Below, in pieces: positions 1 to 6,712 of a stretch of DNA of 41,373 nt. Source of the DNA: a virus. Location of the stretch: the IMG/VR virus record IMGVR_UViG_3300028563_000037, positions 1-41,373 of that record, one strand, 5' to 3'. Position numbers and translations under genes: made by a program. The notes below the pieces were generated by a model, which was given only the letters and a program-made list of their open reading frames with translations, did not search any database and had not been told where the DNA came from. The first letter of the stretch is position 1, and every line of letters starts with the position of its first letter.

Positions 1-112
1 GTCTAGGCCGCCGCCAACCCTATGTTTTTGCCCCCCCGGGGGGTAGGCATGCCCCTGTGACCGCGCCTCAAGCCACAGGAGCGCATTGCAGAACGGCGAT
101 AGGGGCACGGGC
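1..112. other. Left terminal non-coding region, probable cos-side end
   Basis: No gene is visible here beyond the end of the HNH gene at 113. The stretch holds a C7G6 run at 31-43 and a 6-bp inverted repeat, CCTGTG at 54-59 with CACAGG at 74-79. In the phage's own orientation this is the sequence between the HNH gene and the small terminase gene, once position 1 is joined to 41373. That is where HK97-like phages keep cos. The exact cut and overhang cannot be read from one strand of one sequence. Confidence 0.45.
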
Positions 113-442
113 CTACCCTACCGGCCATCCGCCGTCATCACAGCCGCGTATCTGCTTGCCCCCGCGCTCAAGCCTGGCTTGGTCGGAGTTGTGGCAGTCA
201 GCGCACAGGCTGTTGAACGGGCCTTCCCAGAACTGCTGCTCGGTCTCGCCGGCAGGGTGGCCATTGACGTGGTTGCACACGGTTGCCAGCACCACCAGCC
301 CGCGCCGGTCGCAGAACTTGCACATCGGCTCGCGGTCCAGCTGGGCCTTGCGGGTGCGCTGCCATCTGGCGGTGCCGTACAGTTGCGCGAAGGCGCTACC
401 GCCACGCTGTCTTATTGCTCCAGCTTTGCCATGCACGGGCAC
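113..442 (-). CDS. HNH endonuclease, terminase-associated type
   Basis: This small (about 109 residues) HNH nuclease has two Cys pairs, C41/C44 and C80/C83, that would hold a structural zinc. The HNH core runs through N57-H58 and H84-N85. HK97 gp74 and its relatives are of this kind, lie next to cos, and assist terminase cleavage; that role is inferred here from position. The first start is GTG at 442. A second GTG at 436 has a better-spaced GGAG upstream, so the true start may be two codons later. It overlaps the end of the upstream gene at 412-753. If the window ends are joined, the next gene downstream is the small terminase. Confidence 0.85.
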   Translation of the reverse strand: MPVHGKAGAIRQRGGSAFAQLYGTARWQRTRKAQLDREPMCKFCDRRGLVVLATVCNHVNGHPAGETEQQFWEGPFNSLCADCHNSDQARLERGGKQIRGCDDGGWPVG

Positions 443-753
443 CGCTCCATCGATTCAAAGCGTTCGCGCAGATTGTGGTGTAGCGCCCGCGCGACTGACT
501 CGGGTAGGTCAGCAGTCCCAACCACCACGCGGGCGTCATCCAACGCTATCCGTACATCAGGTAGCCCCAGGGTCAGGTCCAGCGTGGGTAGTTCGTGCAA
601 GGCAAAGCGCACGTTGACACCAAACAGATTCCGAATCGGCACGCCGTCCACTTCTACGCTAACGCGTGTGCCTGTTTGAGATATGACGTAGCCCGGCTTT
701 TGCCGCGGCCCTGGGGGTGGGCCTGGTGGTTTGCTGTCGGGAACTCGTGCCAT
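412..753 (-). CDS. Conserved phage protein of unknown function, 113 aa
   Basis: I do not recognise the family. The N-terminal 20 residues are rich in proline, glycine and lysine and probably disordered. The middle is beta-like (VSVEVDGVPIRNLFGVNVRFALH) and the C-terminal 40 residues look helical. The ATG at 753 has a clear GAGGTG ribosome site four bases upstream. It overlaps the start of the HNH gene, so the two are probably co-translated just before cos. No membrane segment or metal site is visible. Confidence 0.65.
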   Translation of the reverse strand: MARVPDSKPPGPPPGPRQKPGYVISQTGTRVSVEVDGVPIRNLFGVNVRFALHELPTLDLTLGLPDVRIALDDARVVVGTADLPESVARALHHNLRERFESMERCPCMAKLEQ

Positions 754-872
754 GTTTCACCTCGTGAATTTGTGCCGGGTGCCACCAACTGCACACCGCC
801 CGGCGCGATGATCCCTTCCCCGCGCGGCATGCCCAGCGCGCGGCCCTCGGTGGCAAAGGGGAACTCCGAAAC

Positions 873-899
873 TTGGCGGTCAGCCCAGCCGGATATGAT
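873..899 (+). promoter_or_regulatory. Candidate sigma-70 promoter for the gene at 941
   Basis: TTGGCG (873-878) and TATGAT (894-899) match the -35 and -10 consensus at 4/6 and 5/6, with a short 15-bp spacer. It would fire toward the isolated plus-strand gene at 941, which has no upstream neighbour on its strand. Confidence 0.35.
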
Positions 900-940
900 T
901 GGCATTCCTCAACATCAACCGCCACCAAATAGGGCTGACC

Positions 941-1201
941 ATGGAAAACTTGCAGCAGGTCACCGAGAACATTTGCCGATTGAAGGGCGAGCTTTTCGCC
1001 ATGCATGCGTTGCTGGACGCCATGTTTCAAACCATCCCGATGGATCAGCTGCGTGCCTTAGCTCAAGCGCACTCCCATTCGACGGAAGCTGCCCGTGTGG
1101 TGCTGCTCAATAGTGCCACCACAGGTGAGTACGTCATCTCAGCCTTCGATGAGCAGTCGGAGAATATGTCTTCCAGGCTGGGGAATCTCGCCGGCCTATA
1201 G
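941..1201 (+). CDS. Small protein of unknown function, 86 aa
   Basis: This is a lone plus-strand gene inside a minus-strand region. The ATG at 941 has only a weak AGGG ribosome site, and a TTG further upstream (899) is possible but less likely. The product is mainly helical, acidic and Gln-rich at the start (MENLQQVTENICRLKGELFA), without membrane segments. It is followed by a bidirectional terminator at 1347-1381. A lone gene with its own promoter and terminator near the end of a temperate phage genome fits a gene expressed in the lysogen, but its function is unknown. Confidence 0.6.
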   Translation: MENLQQVTENICRLKGELFAMHALLDAMFQTIPMDQLRALAQAHSHSTEAARVVLLNSATTGEYVISAFDEQSENMSSRLGNLAGL

Positions 1202-1331
1202 CCGCTTCGAAAAAGCGCTTCCGGTCTCCGGCATCAATAGTCAATTCCAGCTTTCCAGCCGCAAGACCGTTGTGGCGCATCAGCGCCGGACGAATCAGCC
1301 AGAGAATGAATCGTGCGTAGAGATTGCGCAT
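1134..1331 (-). CDS. Possible small basic protein, 65 aa
   Basis: The ATG at 1331 has a good ribosome site (AGGTG, five bases upstream). The first 20 residues are hydrophobic with basic flanks (MRNLYARFILWLIRPAL), which could be a membrane anchor. The remainder is Arg-rich. The gene overlaps the end of the plus-strand gene at 941-1201 tail to tail, and a terminator lies directly upstream. It is therefore less certain than its neighbours; only one of the two overlapping frames may be translated. Confidence 0.4.
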   Translation of the reverse strand: MRNLYARFILWLIRPALMRHNGLAAGKLELTIDAGDRKRFFEAAIGRRDSPAWKTYSPTAHRRLR

Positions 1332-1346
1332 ATGGACACCTAAATG

Positions 1347-1381
1347 AAAAGCCCCGACCGGAACATCCGTATCGGGGCTTT
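1347..1381. terminator. Bidirectional intrinsic terminator
   Basis: The stem is AAAGCCCCGA (1348-1357) paired with TCGGGGCTTT (1372-1381), with A and T runs on opposite sides so it can act on both strands. It ends the plus-strand gene at 941-1201. On the minus strand it follows the tRNA-Gly. Confidence 0.8.
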
Positions 1382-1389
1382 CGTTTATC

Positions 1390-1463
1390 TGGAGCGGGCT
1401 GCGGGAATCGAACCCACATGGGCGGCTTGGAAGGCCGCAGCCTCACCACTCGGCCAAGCCCGC
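1390..1463 (-). tRNA. tRNA-Gly (anticodon UCC), CCA encoded
   Basis: A full cloverleaf can be drawn on the minus strand. The acceptor stem is GCGGGCT/AGCCCGC and the D stem is GCC/GGC. The anticodon stem GCGGC/GCCGC closes the loop CTTCCAA (anticodon TCC). The variable region has 4 nt and the T stem GTGGG/CCCGC closes the loop TTCGATT. The 3' CCA is encoded. It would read GGA codons. It lies between two terminators, downstream of the Q-like gene, so it is likely made late or from leading readthrough. Confidence 0.92.
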
Positions 1464-1468
1464 AAATG

Positions 1469-1501
1469 AAAAAGCCCGCCGGCTTTCGCTAGGCGGGTTT
1501 T
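1469..1501. terminator. Intrinsic terminator upstream of the tRNA
   Basis: The hairpin is CCCGCC/GGCGGG. On the minus strand it is followed by GCTTTTTC, and on the plus strand by TTTT. It closes the early minus-strand operon after the Q-like gene. Readthrough by a late antiterminator would be needed to reach the tRNA and genes beyond. Confidence 0.7.
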
Positions 1502-1568
1502 GCTGGACGGAATTCTGAGGAAATCCGTTACGGCTGATTATGGCGGTCGTTTCCGCATAAGTCAACGG

Positions 1569-2159
1569 TCAAGGGATAAAGCCCCCATCCTGTAGCAGTT
1601 TCTCAGCCGCGGCATGGGCGGCCTGCTCGACTCCATAGATCGGCTCGGCGCCCTTCTTCTCGCGCGTACCGCGTAGCCAGTCCCCCGCCCTGGCGCTGGC
1701 GCGCTCGACGCTGCGCGCTTTGCACCCGTACTCGTCGGCCAGAGACTGGAGCGTCCGCATGCTGCCCGTGTCGTAATGACGGCGCACCAAGGCATACAGC
1801 AACGCGCTGTGGGCGGTGCGCATCGACAGATACGCGCCCAGCGCCCCCGCCACCCGATGCAGCGCCCCCGACCAATCCATATGGTCGCCTTCGCTGCCGC
1901 AGCACTTGCAATGCGTCTTGCGCTGGCCATAGCGGGCGTACAGCACCGCTAGGTGCAGCGGCTCTAGGCCGCGCTCCAGGAATTGCCGGAGCTTGGCAAT
2001 CTCGGCGGCGCCGTCCATGCCCGACAGTGGCCCAGGATCGCCCAGCCGCGCGTCCGCAGCGCGGGCCATGGCTGGGCGGTTGGCGGTGTGCCGCTCGTCG
2101 CTGAACGCGTAGGCCAGCGCCACCGCAAGGCGGGGAAATGGCGTCGTCCGTTCAGTCAT
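1569..2159 (-). CDS. Putative late-gene regulator in the Q position, 196 aa
   Basis: This is the last gene of the early operon, just before two terminators, the tRNA and the late genes. That is where lambdoid phages keep the antiterminator Q. It has a CKCCG motif that could be part of a zinc site. A helix-turn-helix-like stretch (SLADEYGCKARSVERAS) lies near residues 140-170. The start is ATG at 2159, overlapping the upstream stop as TGATG/ATGA, so it is translationally coupled. The Q role rests on position and the HTH-like segment; I cannot assign it to a named Q family. Confidence 0.5.
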   Translation of the reverse strand: MTERTTPFPRLAVALAYAFSDERHTANRPAMARAADARLGDPGPLSGMDGAAEIAKLRQFLERGLEPLHLAVLYARYGQRKTHCKCCGSEGDHMDWSGALHRVAGALGAYLSMRTAHSALLYALVRRHYDTGSMRTLQSLADEYGCKARSVERASARAGDWLRGTREKKGAEPIYGVEQAAHAAAEKLLQDGGFIP

Positions 2160-2530
2160 GCCGCCCCCGGGGCCATGTAGACCGGATACGTCGGCGCTGG
2201 CTCGACGCTGCCACTCACGATGCGCAGCCATGCGTTCAGCTGCTCGCGGTCGGCCGCGCGGTGCTTCGGCTGTGCCGCCCAGTCTGCCAGCCATTCGCTG
2301 CGGGCGGACTCACTCATCCGCATCAGGTGCTTGGCCAGGATTTTGTCCAACACCGGCCGATCGGCCAGCGCAATCCAGCCCCCCTGGCACCGCCAGCATT
2401 GGCATCCGTAGGCCGCCGGCCGCCCCTCGTCCATGGTCCGCGGCCGCTCGAAGCGAGCGATTGCATGCGCTGCAGCGGGCTGCTGGTGAGAAAGTTCAAT
2501 CCAGGCGTCTTCCATTTGTTGATCGAGCAT
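2156..2530 (-). CDS. Unknown protein with a CxCWxC motif, 124 aa
   Basis: The ATG at 2530 has an AGGAT ribosome site. The central motif YGCQCWRCQGGW could bind zinc or iron. The second half is helical and rich in Trp, Arg and Glu. It lies between the nuclease gene and the Q-like gene with overlapping or nearly touching ends, so it belongs to the replication/regulation operon. I do not recognise the family. Confidence 0.65.
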   Translation of the reverse strand: MLDQQMEDAWIELSHQQPAAAHAIARFERPRTMDEGRPAAYGCQCWRCQGGWIALADRPVLDKILAKHLMRMSESARSEWLADWAAQPKHRAADREQLNAWLRIVSGSVEPAPTYPVYMAPGAA

Positions 2531-2540
2531 GATCCATCCT

Positions 2541-2939
2541 TCAAACGATTCCAGGGTTGTAGGGAGGGACGCGCAGCAAGCGCGCCACAAGCTCAACCGC
2601 GGAACCGTCAAGGACGGCCCCCTCGGTAAAGCGCAACACCTTCCAGCCCGCGAGGGTGGCGGCGTTGTACTTCTCGCAATCAGCGACGAAACCGGATCCA
2701 CGGGTGTGACGCCCGTTCGTCCATACGCCGCCTTCAATCTCAACCGCCACTTTCTCGGCGGGCCATGCAAAATCGATGCGCCACATGCGCGGGGGCGCGA
2801 AGCGGTACTCCCGTTCCGGCGGCAGCACCTTCAGCGCGCGCAGGTCGCGGGCAAATCGCTCTTCCAACTTGCTCGGGGCCTTGGGGGCGCGCTTGACGGT
2901 GGCCTTGGCCGCTGGCAATCGAACGGGCCGGGTCGCCAT
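2541..2939 (-). CDS. PD-(D/E)XK endonuclease, DUF559/Vsr-like
   Basis: After a basic N-terminal tail (residues 1-24) comes a restriction-fold core. E26 is followed by RIDFAWP (D56) and VAVEIEGG (E67, E69), the acid-x-E pattern that binds metal. The C-terminal block GFVADCEKYNAATLAGWKVLRFT is characteristic of the DUF559/Vsr-like group. It may process replication or recombination intermediates, a job RusA or Rap has in other phages; that role is inferred. Its ATG overlaps the stop of the helicase gene (TAATG). Confidence 0.75.
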   Translation of the reverse strand: MATRPVRLPAAKATVKRAPKAPSKLEERFARDLRALKVLPPEREYRFAPPRMWRIDFAWPAEKVAVEIEGGVWTNGRHTRGSGFVADCEKYNAATLAGWKVLRFTEGAVLDGSAVELVARLLRVPPYNPGIV

Positions 2940-4666
2940 TACGCCGCCCCCCGGTTCTGCATCGAATAAATGGGCGCGCGGGTGAAATGCGCGTAGTCCT
3001 GATACCGGCCGGTCACGCGGTCATAGTGCAGTTCGACCATGCCCACCCGGCCGACAAACTTCTTGCGGATCTTCTGGACGTGGATCTCCACCGGCTTGTT
3101 ATCGTCCTTGACGTGCCGGTAGACCGTGATGCAGTTGTCGGCCTTGTTGCGCCAGTGCGCCGAACCCGAAACGTCGTAAGGCGTCGGAATGGGGTAATCA
3201 CCCGAGTCCTTGTCCTTGTAGAGCTTGGCGGGATGCGCCACCACCCAGGCGTGTACGTCGTGCGACCGGCAGAACTTGCGGATCTGCGACAGGGCCAGGG
3301 AGATGTACTCCGTCTCCGTCTGGCCGGCTGCGCGCCCGTGTTCGATCTCGTTCCATGGATCCATGATCAAGCCGCGAATGCCCTTGCGGGTGACAAGGCG
3401 GCTCGCCTGCTCCAGCAGCGCGTCCAGGCTGGGGGCCTCGGGCATCATGAAGGTGAAGTGGTCCTCCAGAAAATCCATGGCGCGGTCAAGATCGGCCACG
3501 CTCATGCGCTCGCTCGGCCCCGGGGCGAACGGCTTGCCGATGAACTTTTCCATCAGCTTTTCGCTGTGGTAGTCGGCGGGGAAGTTCTCGGGAGAGAAGA
3601 CCCCGAAATTCCACCCGTGTTTGTCCGCCAGTTGCACCGCCAGGGCGTCCAGCCACTCAGACTTGCCGTGCCCGGGAATGCCGGTCACAAGGGTCCACTC
3701 GCCAGGCAAGACGGTGTAGTGCCCATCCATGCAACCCCACCCGGTTGGGGTGCCTCGCGTCGTTTCGCCTTCGTAGCGGCGCAGGATTTGCGAGCGGAAG
3801 TCCGTCACCGAGAAGGTGCCCTCGATCGGCACCGGCTTCGCGTCTTCGATGCACTTTTGCAACACGTCCGGGCCGTGCTTGACCAGTACGTCGTTGGAAT
3901 CCTTGCAGCCCTCCGGCCAGGTCACGATCTGGCACTTGTCGCGGCCCAGGCGGCGCACGAGTTCTTCCTGCAGGCGGCGGCCTGGCGCGTCGTTGTCCAC
4001 GGCGATGATGTGTTCTCGCACATTGGCAAGCCGCTCGCTGTCCAGGAAGTCGAACTTGCTGTCGTAGTTCTTGGTGTCCGGGGTCGGGGCGCCATCGGGT
4101 ACAGAGACGCAGTTCTTGAAGCCGCCCTCCTCCACCGACAGCTTGTCCATCTCGCCTTCGACCCAGACCAGAACCGCGTCCACGTCATTCAGACCGTACA
4201 GCACGCGCTGCGCCCCCGAAGCGAGGCGAAACAGCTTGTCGCCGGTGCGGTACTTGACGTTGATCACCTCGTCGCCGTCCAGGTACGGAAACATGACGCA
4301 GGTGCGCTCCTCCTCGACCTGGGGGAAGTACTGCGAGCCGTAGCCGATGCAGTTGCGCAGCAACGTGGCCTGGCTGATGCCGCGGCCGGCGAAGTAGTCC
4401 ACGACGGCCTGAGGCAAGTCCGTCCGGTTCACCACGTACTCGGGCTTGCGGTAGATCTTCGGCGCCTCGGGGCGGCGCTCTTCGCCATGGCCCAACGATC
4501 CGCCCCAGCCGCAGTGATGGCAGTTCCACAGGCCCTTGTCCGTGTTGACCGACAGACAGGGATAGTTCTTTTTCCGACGCGACGGCGAGCATTTTGGGCA
4601 GGTGGTTTTCACCTCCACGCCAGTACGCCCGCGCAGGTCGATGCCGAAGTCGTCGAGGGTCTTCAC
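2939..4666 (-). CDS. Primase-helicase (zinc finger, TOPRIM, RecA-like helicase)
   Basis: This 575-residue replicative primase-helicase is of the T7 gp4/Twinkle layout. A CHC2-like zinc ribbon (C23, C26, C49, C52) leads. A TOPRIM domain follows, with VEGEMD (E170) and DND (224-226). The DnaB-type ATPase has Walker A GIPGHGKS (329-336), Walker B LIMDPWNEIE and a VVAHPAK sensor block. It should unwind the phage fork and prime it. It overlaps the O-like gene by four bases, so initiator and helicase are made together as in lambda O/P. All key motifs look intact. Confidence 0.92.
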   Translation of the reverse strand: MKTLDDFGIDLRGRTGVEVKTTCPKCSPSRRKKNYPCLSVNTDKGLWNCHHCGWGGSLGHGEERRPEAPKIYRKPEYVVNRTDLPQAVVDYFAGRGISQATLLRNCIGYGSQYFPQVEEERTCVMFPYLDGDEVINVKYRTGDKLFRLASGAQRVLYGLNDVDAVLVWVEGEMDKLSVEEGGFKNCVSVPDGAPTPDTKNYDSKFDFLDSERLANVREHIIAVDNDAPGRRLQEELVRRLGRDKCQIVTWPEGCKDSNDVLVKHGPDVLQKCIEDAKPVPIEGTFSVTDFRSQILRRYEGETTRGTPTGWGCMDGHYTVLPGEWTLVTGIPGHGKSEWLDALAVQLADKHGWNFGVFSPENFPADYHSEKLMEKFIGKPFAPGPSERMSVADLDRAMDFLEDHFTFMMPEAPSLDALLEQASRLVTRKGIRGLIMDPWNEIEHGRAAGQTETEYISLALSQIRKFCRSHDVHAWVVAHPAKLYKDKDSGDYPIPTPYDVSGSAHWRNKADNCITVYRHVKDDNKPVEIHVQKIRKKFVGRVGMVELHYDRVTGRYQDYAHFTRAPIYSMQNRGAA

Positions 4667-5766
4667 AGCACAGGCTCCGGGTTGCCGTTGGCGTCGAAGA
4701 AGCGGTTGCCGATGCGATACCGCCCCCCGTCAAGCTGCACCACGCTGGCGCCAGGAAATCGCTCCTGGAGCGCAGATATCACCGACACGCGATCACCCGC
4801 CCCCGGCGTCTCGCCGCCCGTGTCGTTGGCAATGAATCGATCGATTTGGTCGGCAGACCGCAGGATCAGTTCGATCCCGTTGTACTTCTCCCGCCTGTCG
4901 TTCTGGCCCATGTTGTGAGGCGTCTGGCTGCAACCGCGAATCGCCCGCCGCAGGTCCTCGGCGCTGTGTCCCGCTTTGAGCGCGGTTCGAATGACCTTGC
5001 GCCGCTTGTCGTCCAAGACGGAACGCGGCGATTGCATGACCTCCTGCCAGTAGGCGAAGACCTCCTGCACATCGTCAGGTTTCGGCAGCGGCGTCCGTTC
5101 CGAGTGCTCTCCGTCCGCCCCTCGGTCGGCGCAAGCCGACAAAGGGGTTTTATCTTTTGTATTTGGAGATGGAGATGGAGATGGAGATGGAGATGGAGAT
5201 GGGGCACTGCCCAATTCTGCCAGCGGCATGCCACTGGCACATTCTGGCACTGCTCCGGGCATGCCGCTAGCAGCATCGGGCATGCTACCGGCAGGTTCGG
5301 GCACTGCGGTTTGCGTGCCGGCGGCATGCTCCTGGCAGCTTTTGGCATTCTCGTCGCATGCCACGCCGATGCGCTTGGCATATTCGGGCATACGGTCGGC
5401 AGCGCCAGAACGGCCATACCGTTTGCACAGCGCGGCCCACCGCGACTTCTCGCTTCTGGCTTCCGAATCATTCACCCACGGATTGTGTTCTGCCCAACCA
5501 TGGATTTGGCGGCTCAATTCATCGCCATCGAGAAAGCCGACATCGCGCAGCGCCGCAACGAATTCCCCCTCGCCCCCGGCCCAGTCTACGGCGAGTTCGA
5601 TATCTTCATCGGATAGGCCCGCCAAATTCCCATCGGGCCTATTGGCGGCGCACCAGAGGAACAGGCAGACCAGGCGCCATGCGCCGTCACCGCCGAGCCG
5701 GCGGACCAGCTTCTTGGTCTTCGGGTGCGTGGCCAAGCCCACGGCAAGACGTGCATCTGTTGCCAT
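4663..5766 (-). CDS. O-like replication initiator with origin inside its gene
   Basis: The N-terminal 110 residues look like a winged-helix DNA-binding domain of the kind found in phage replication proteins (TKKLVRRLGGDGAWRLVCLFLWC). A low-complexity linker follows, including a (PS)n tract coded by a hexanucleotide repeat. A helical C-terminal part would contact the helicase. I take ATG at 5766, since an in-frame start ten codons earlier overlaps the upstream gene. Iteron-like repeats and an A+T-rich stretch lie within the linker-coding part, as lambda ori lies in O. The assignment rests on layout and position rather than a clear family signature. Confidence 0.7.
   Translation of the reverse strand: MATDARLAVGLATHPKTKKLVRRLGGDGAWRLVCLFLWCAANRPDGNLAGLSDEDIELAVDWAGGEGEFVAALRDVGFLDGDELSRQIHGWAEHNPWVNDSEARSEKSRWAALCKRYGRSGAADRMPEYAKRIGVACDENAKSCQEHAAGTQTAVPEPAGSMPDAASGMPGAVPECASGMPLAELGSAPSPSPSPSPSPSPNTKDKTPLSACADRGADGEHSERTPLPKPDDVQEVFAYWQEVMQSPRSVLDDKRRKVIRTALKAGHSAEDLRRAIRGCSQTPHNMGQNDRREKYNGIELILRSADQIDRFIANDTGGETPGAGDRVSVISALQERFPGASVVQLDGGRYRIGNRFFDANGNPEPVL
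5141..5164. other. A+T-rich stretch, candidate unwinding element
   Basis: About 24 bp with long T runs inside an otherwise GC-rich gene, next to the repeats at 5225-5390. In lambda-type origins an A+T-rich block beside the iterons melts first. The assignment is by analogy. Confidence 0.45.
5165..5200. repeat. Hexanucleotide repeat, six GGAGAT units
   Basis: Six perfect tandem copies of GGAGAT (plus strand) code on the minus strand for a Ser-Pro repeat in the linker of the O-like protein. Unit length is a multiple of three, so slippage would lengthen or shorten the linker without a frameshift. Confidence 0.9.
5225..5390. repeat. Iteron-like array, candidate replication origin
   Basis: 21-bp units beginning GGCATGC occur at 5225-5245, 5258-5278, 5279-5299 and 5323-5343. 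Partial units beginning GGCA lie at 5246, 5300, 5344, 5377 and 5387. Two units are directly abutted. They share the GGCATGCY start and a GGCAG- or GCAGC-type core in the second half. The array lies inside the O-like gene beside an A+T-rich stretch. Repeats that keep to 21 bp also repeat seven residues in the protein, so a coding explanation must be weighed. Confidence 0.55.
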
Positions 5767-5777
5767 TCGATATCCGC

Positions 5778-6071
5778 CTACTCGCTCACACCGCATTTCT
5801 TGGCTGCGGCAAGCAGCGCCTTGCCAAGCAGAAAGGCCTGCTCAGGAGTAAGACTGACGATCACGGCGTCACGCTCAGCAATGTCGGGAATCTCTGATGC
5901 CGGCAAACCATCTACAGTCACGTCGGCCATCCCTACATGAACGTCGATGTCGTTTTCGTTGCTCACGGCTACGTCCAGTTCATCGCCAAGTTGGTAGTGA
6001 TGCGCAACGGTGCCTCGGGTGTCATTCAGCCACCGTTTGGCGTTGTTCCATTTGCTTTCGGGAATCGTCAT
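5778..6071 (-). CDS. Small unknown protein, 97 aa, paralogue-like to 6074-6412
   Basis: The ATG at 6071 has a GAGGT ribosome site. The protein is acidic in the middle. Its C-terminal motif, LTPEQAFLLGKALLAAAKKCG, matches the end of the next gene upstream. It lies 11 bases before the O-like gene and two bases after the neighbour's stop. I do not recognise a function; the shared tail suggests a common partner. Confidence 0.7.
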   Translation of the reverse strand: MTIPESKWNNAKRWLNDTRGTVAHHYQLGDELDVAVSNENDIDVHVGMADVTVDGLPASEIPDIAERDAVIVSLTPEQAFLLGKALLAAAKKCGVSE

Positions 6072-6073
6072 GG

Positions 6074-6412
6074 CTAGACCTCGAATCCGTGAAATTTGGC
6101 GACTTGCATCAAGGCAATGCCGAAGTGAAATGCCTGGGCGGGGGTGATACTCATACGCGTCAGGTCGTCGGATTCCGGAACCAGGTTCATCGCGAGCAGG
6201 GTTACGAGCACGCTTTCTACGCCCACCGCGTCATCGTCACTGGTGGATACCATTCCCAGGTCGCCGACAATGAACTCCACCGTCCTATCTCGACCGCAGA
6301 CCCTGCTTTCCATTGCCTTGCGGCGAAGGTCCGCGTTCTCAGCTCGAAGCTGGCGGTTTTCCTTCAACGTCTCACTCAGCAATTTGGACTGAGTAGTCGG
6401 CCTGTTTTCCAT
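6074..6412 (-). CDS. Small coiled-coil protein with shared C-terminal motif, 112 aa
   Basis: The ATG at 6412 has a strong GGAGGT site. Residues 8-37 look like a coiled coil (SKLLSETLKENRQLRAENAD). The last 24 residues, ITPAQAFHFGIALMQVAKFHG, match the tail of the neighbouring 97-residue protein. The function is unknown. It lies in the early operon between Cro and the replication genes, so it is expressed early. Confidence 0.7.
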   Translation of the reverse strand: MENRPTTQSKLLSETLKENRQLRAENADLRRKAMESRVCGRDRTVEFIVGDLGMVSTSDDDAVGVESVLVTLLAMNLVPESDDLTRMSITPAQAFHFGIALMQVAKFHGFEV

Positions 6413-6509
6413 AAGTACCTCCATCGCTCCACTTGAAGGCACAGCGCCGGGCCGGGTGGAGGAGTCCGGCTTTCGGGAGCTACCCGGGCGCGTGCACACC
6501 GATATCCGC

Positions 6510-6710
6510 CTACGGCCTGAACCGGTGGCGGCGTTGAAAGTCGGCCCGGATGCGCTCTTCGCGCTCCAGGCTGCGATCAAATTCAGCGATCCACTTGTGC
6601 ATCGCGCGGCGGCGCCACAACAGCCAAATGCCGATGCCGCCCCCGATGGCCAAGGCCAGCGCCCAGGTGATCGAGGCAAACAAGATGAGTGCGAGGACGG
6701 CGGTATTCAT
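6510..6710 (-). CDS. Small single-span membrane protein, 66 aa
   Basis: Residues 4-32 are strongly hydrophobic (AVLALILFASITWALALAIG), followed by WRRR and a charged cytoplasmic-type tail. This predicts one inner-membrane span. The ATG at 6710 lies two bases after the upstream stop. Small early membrane proteins of phages often alter host envelope or exclusion, but nothing here proves that. Confidence 0.65.
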   Translation of the reverse strand: MNTAVLALILFASITWALALAIGGGIGIWLLWRRRAMHKWIAEFDRSLEREERIRADFQRRHRFRP

Positions 6711-6712
6711 GG

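Noticed and set aside
654-905. Minus-strand reading frame of 83 residues starting MPIISGWADRQ
   Set aside because: It overlaps most of the better-supported gene at 412-753, its GAGGA lies directly against the ATG, and its second half is clearly the shadow of that gene. The first 50 residues look fairly natural, so a short real gene ending earlier is not fully excluded.
2987-4918. 643-residue plus-strand frame opposite the helicase gene
   Set aside because: High-GC antisense shadow: it lies wholly opposite a helicase with intact motifs, and its composition (His, Arg, Val, Leu) is that of a shadow frame.
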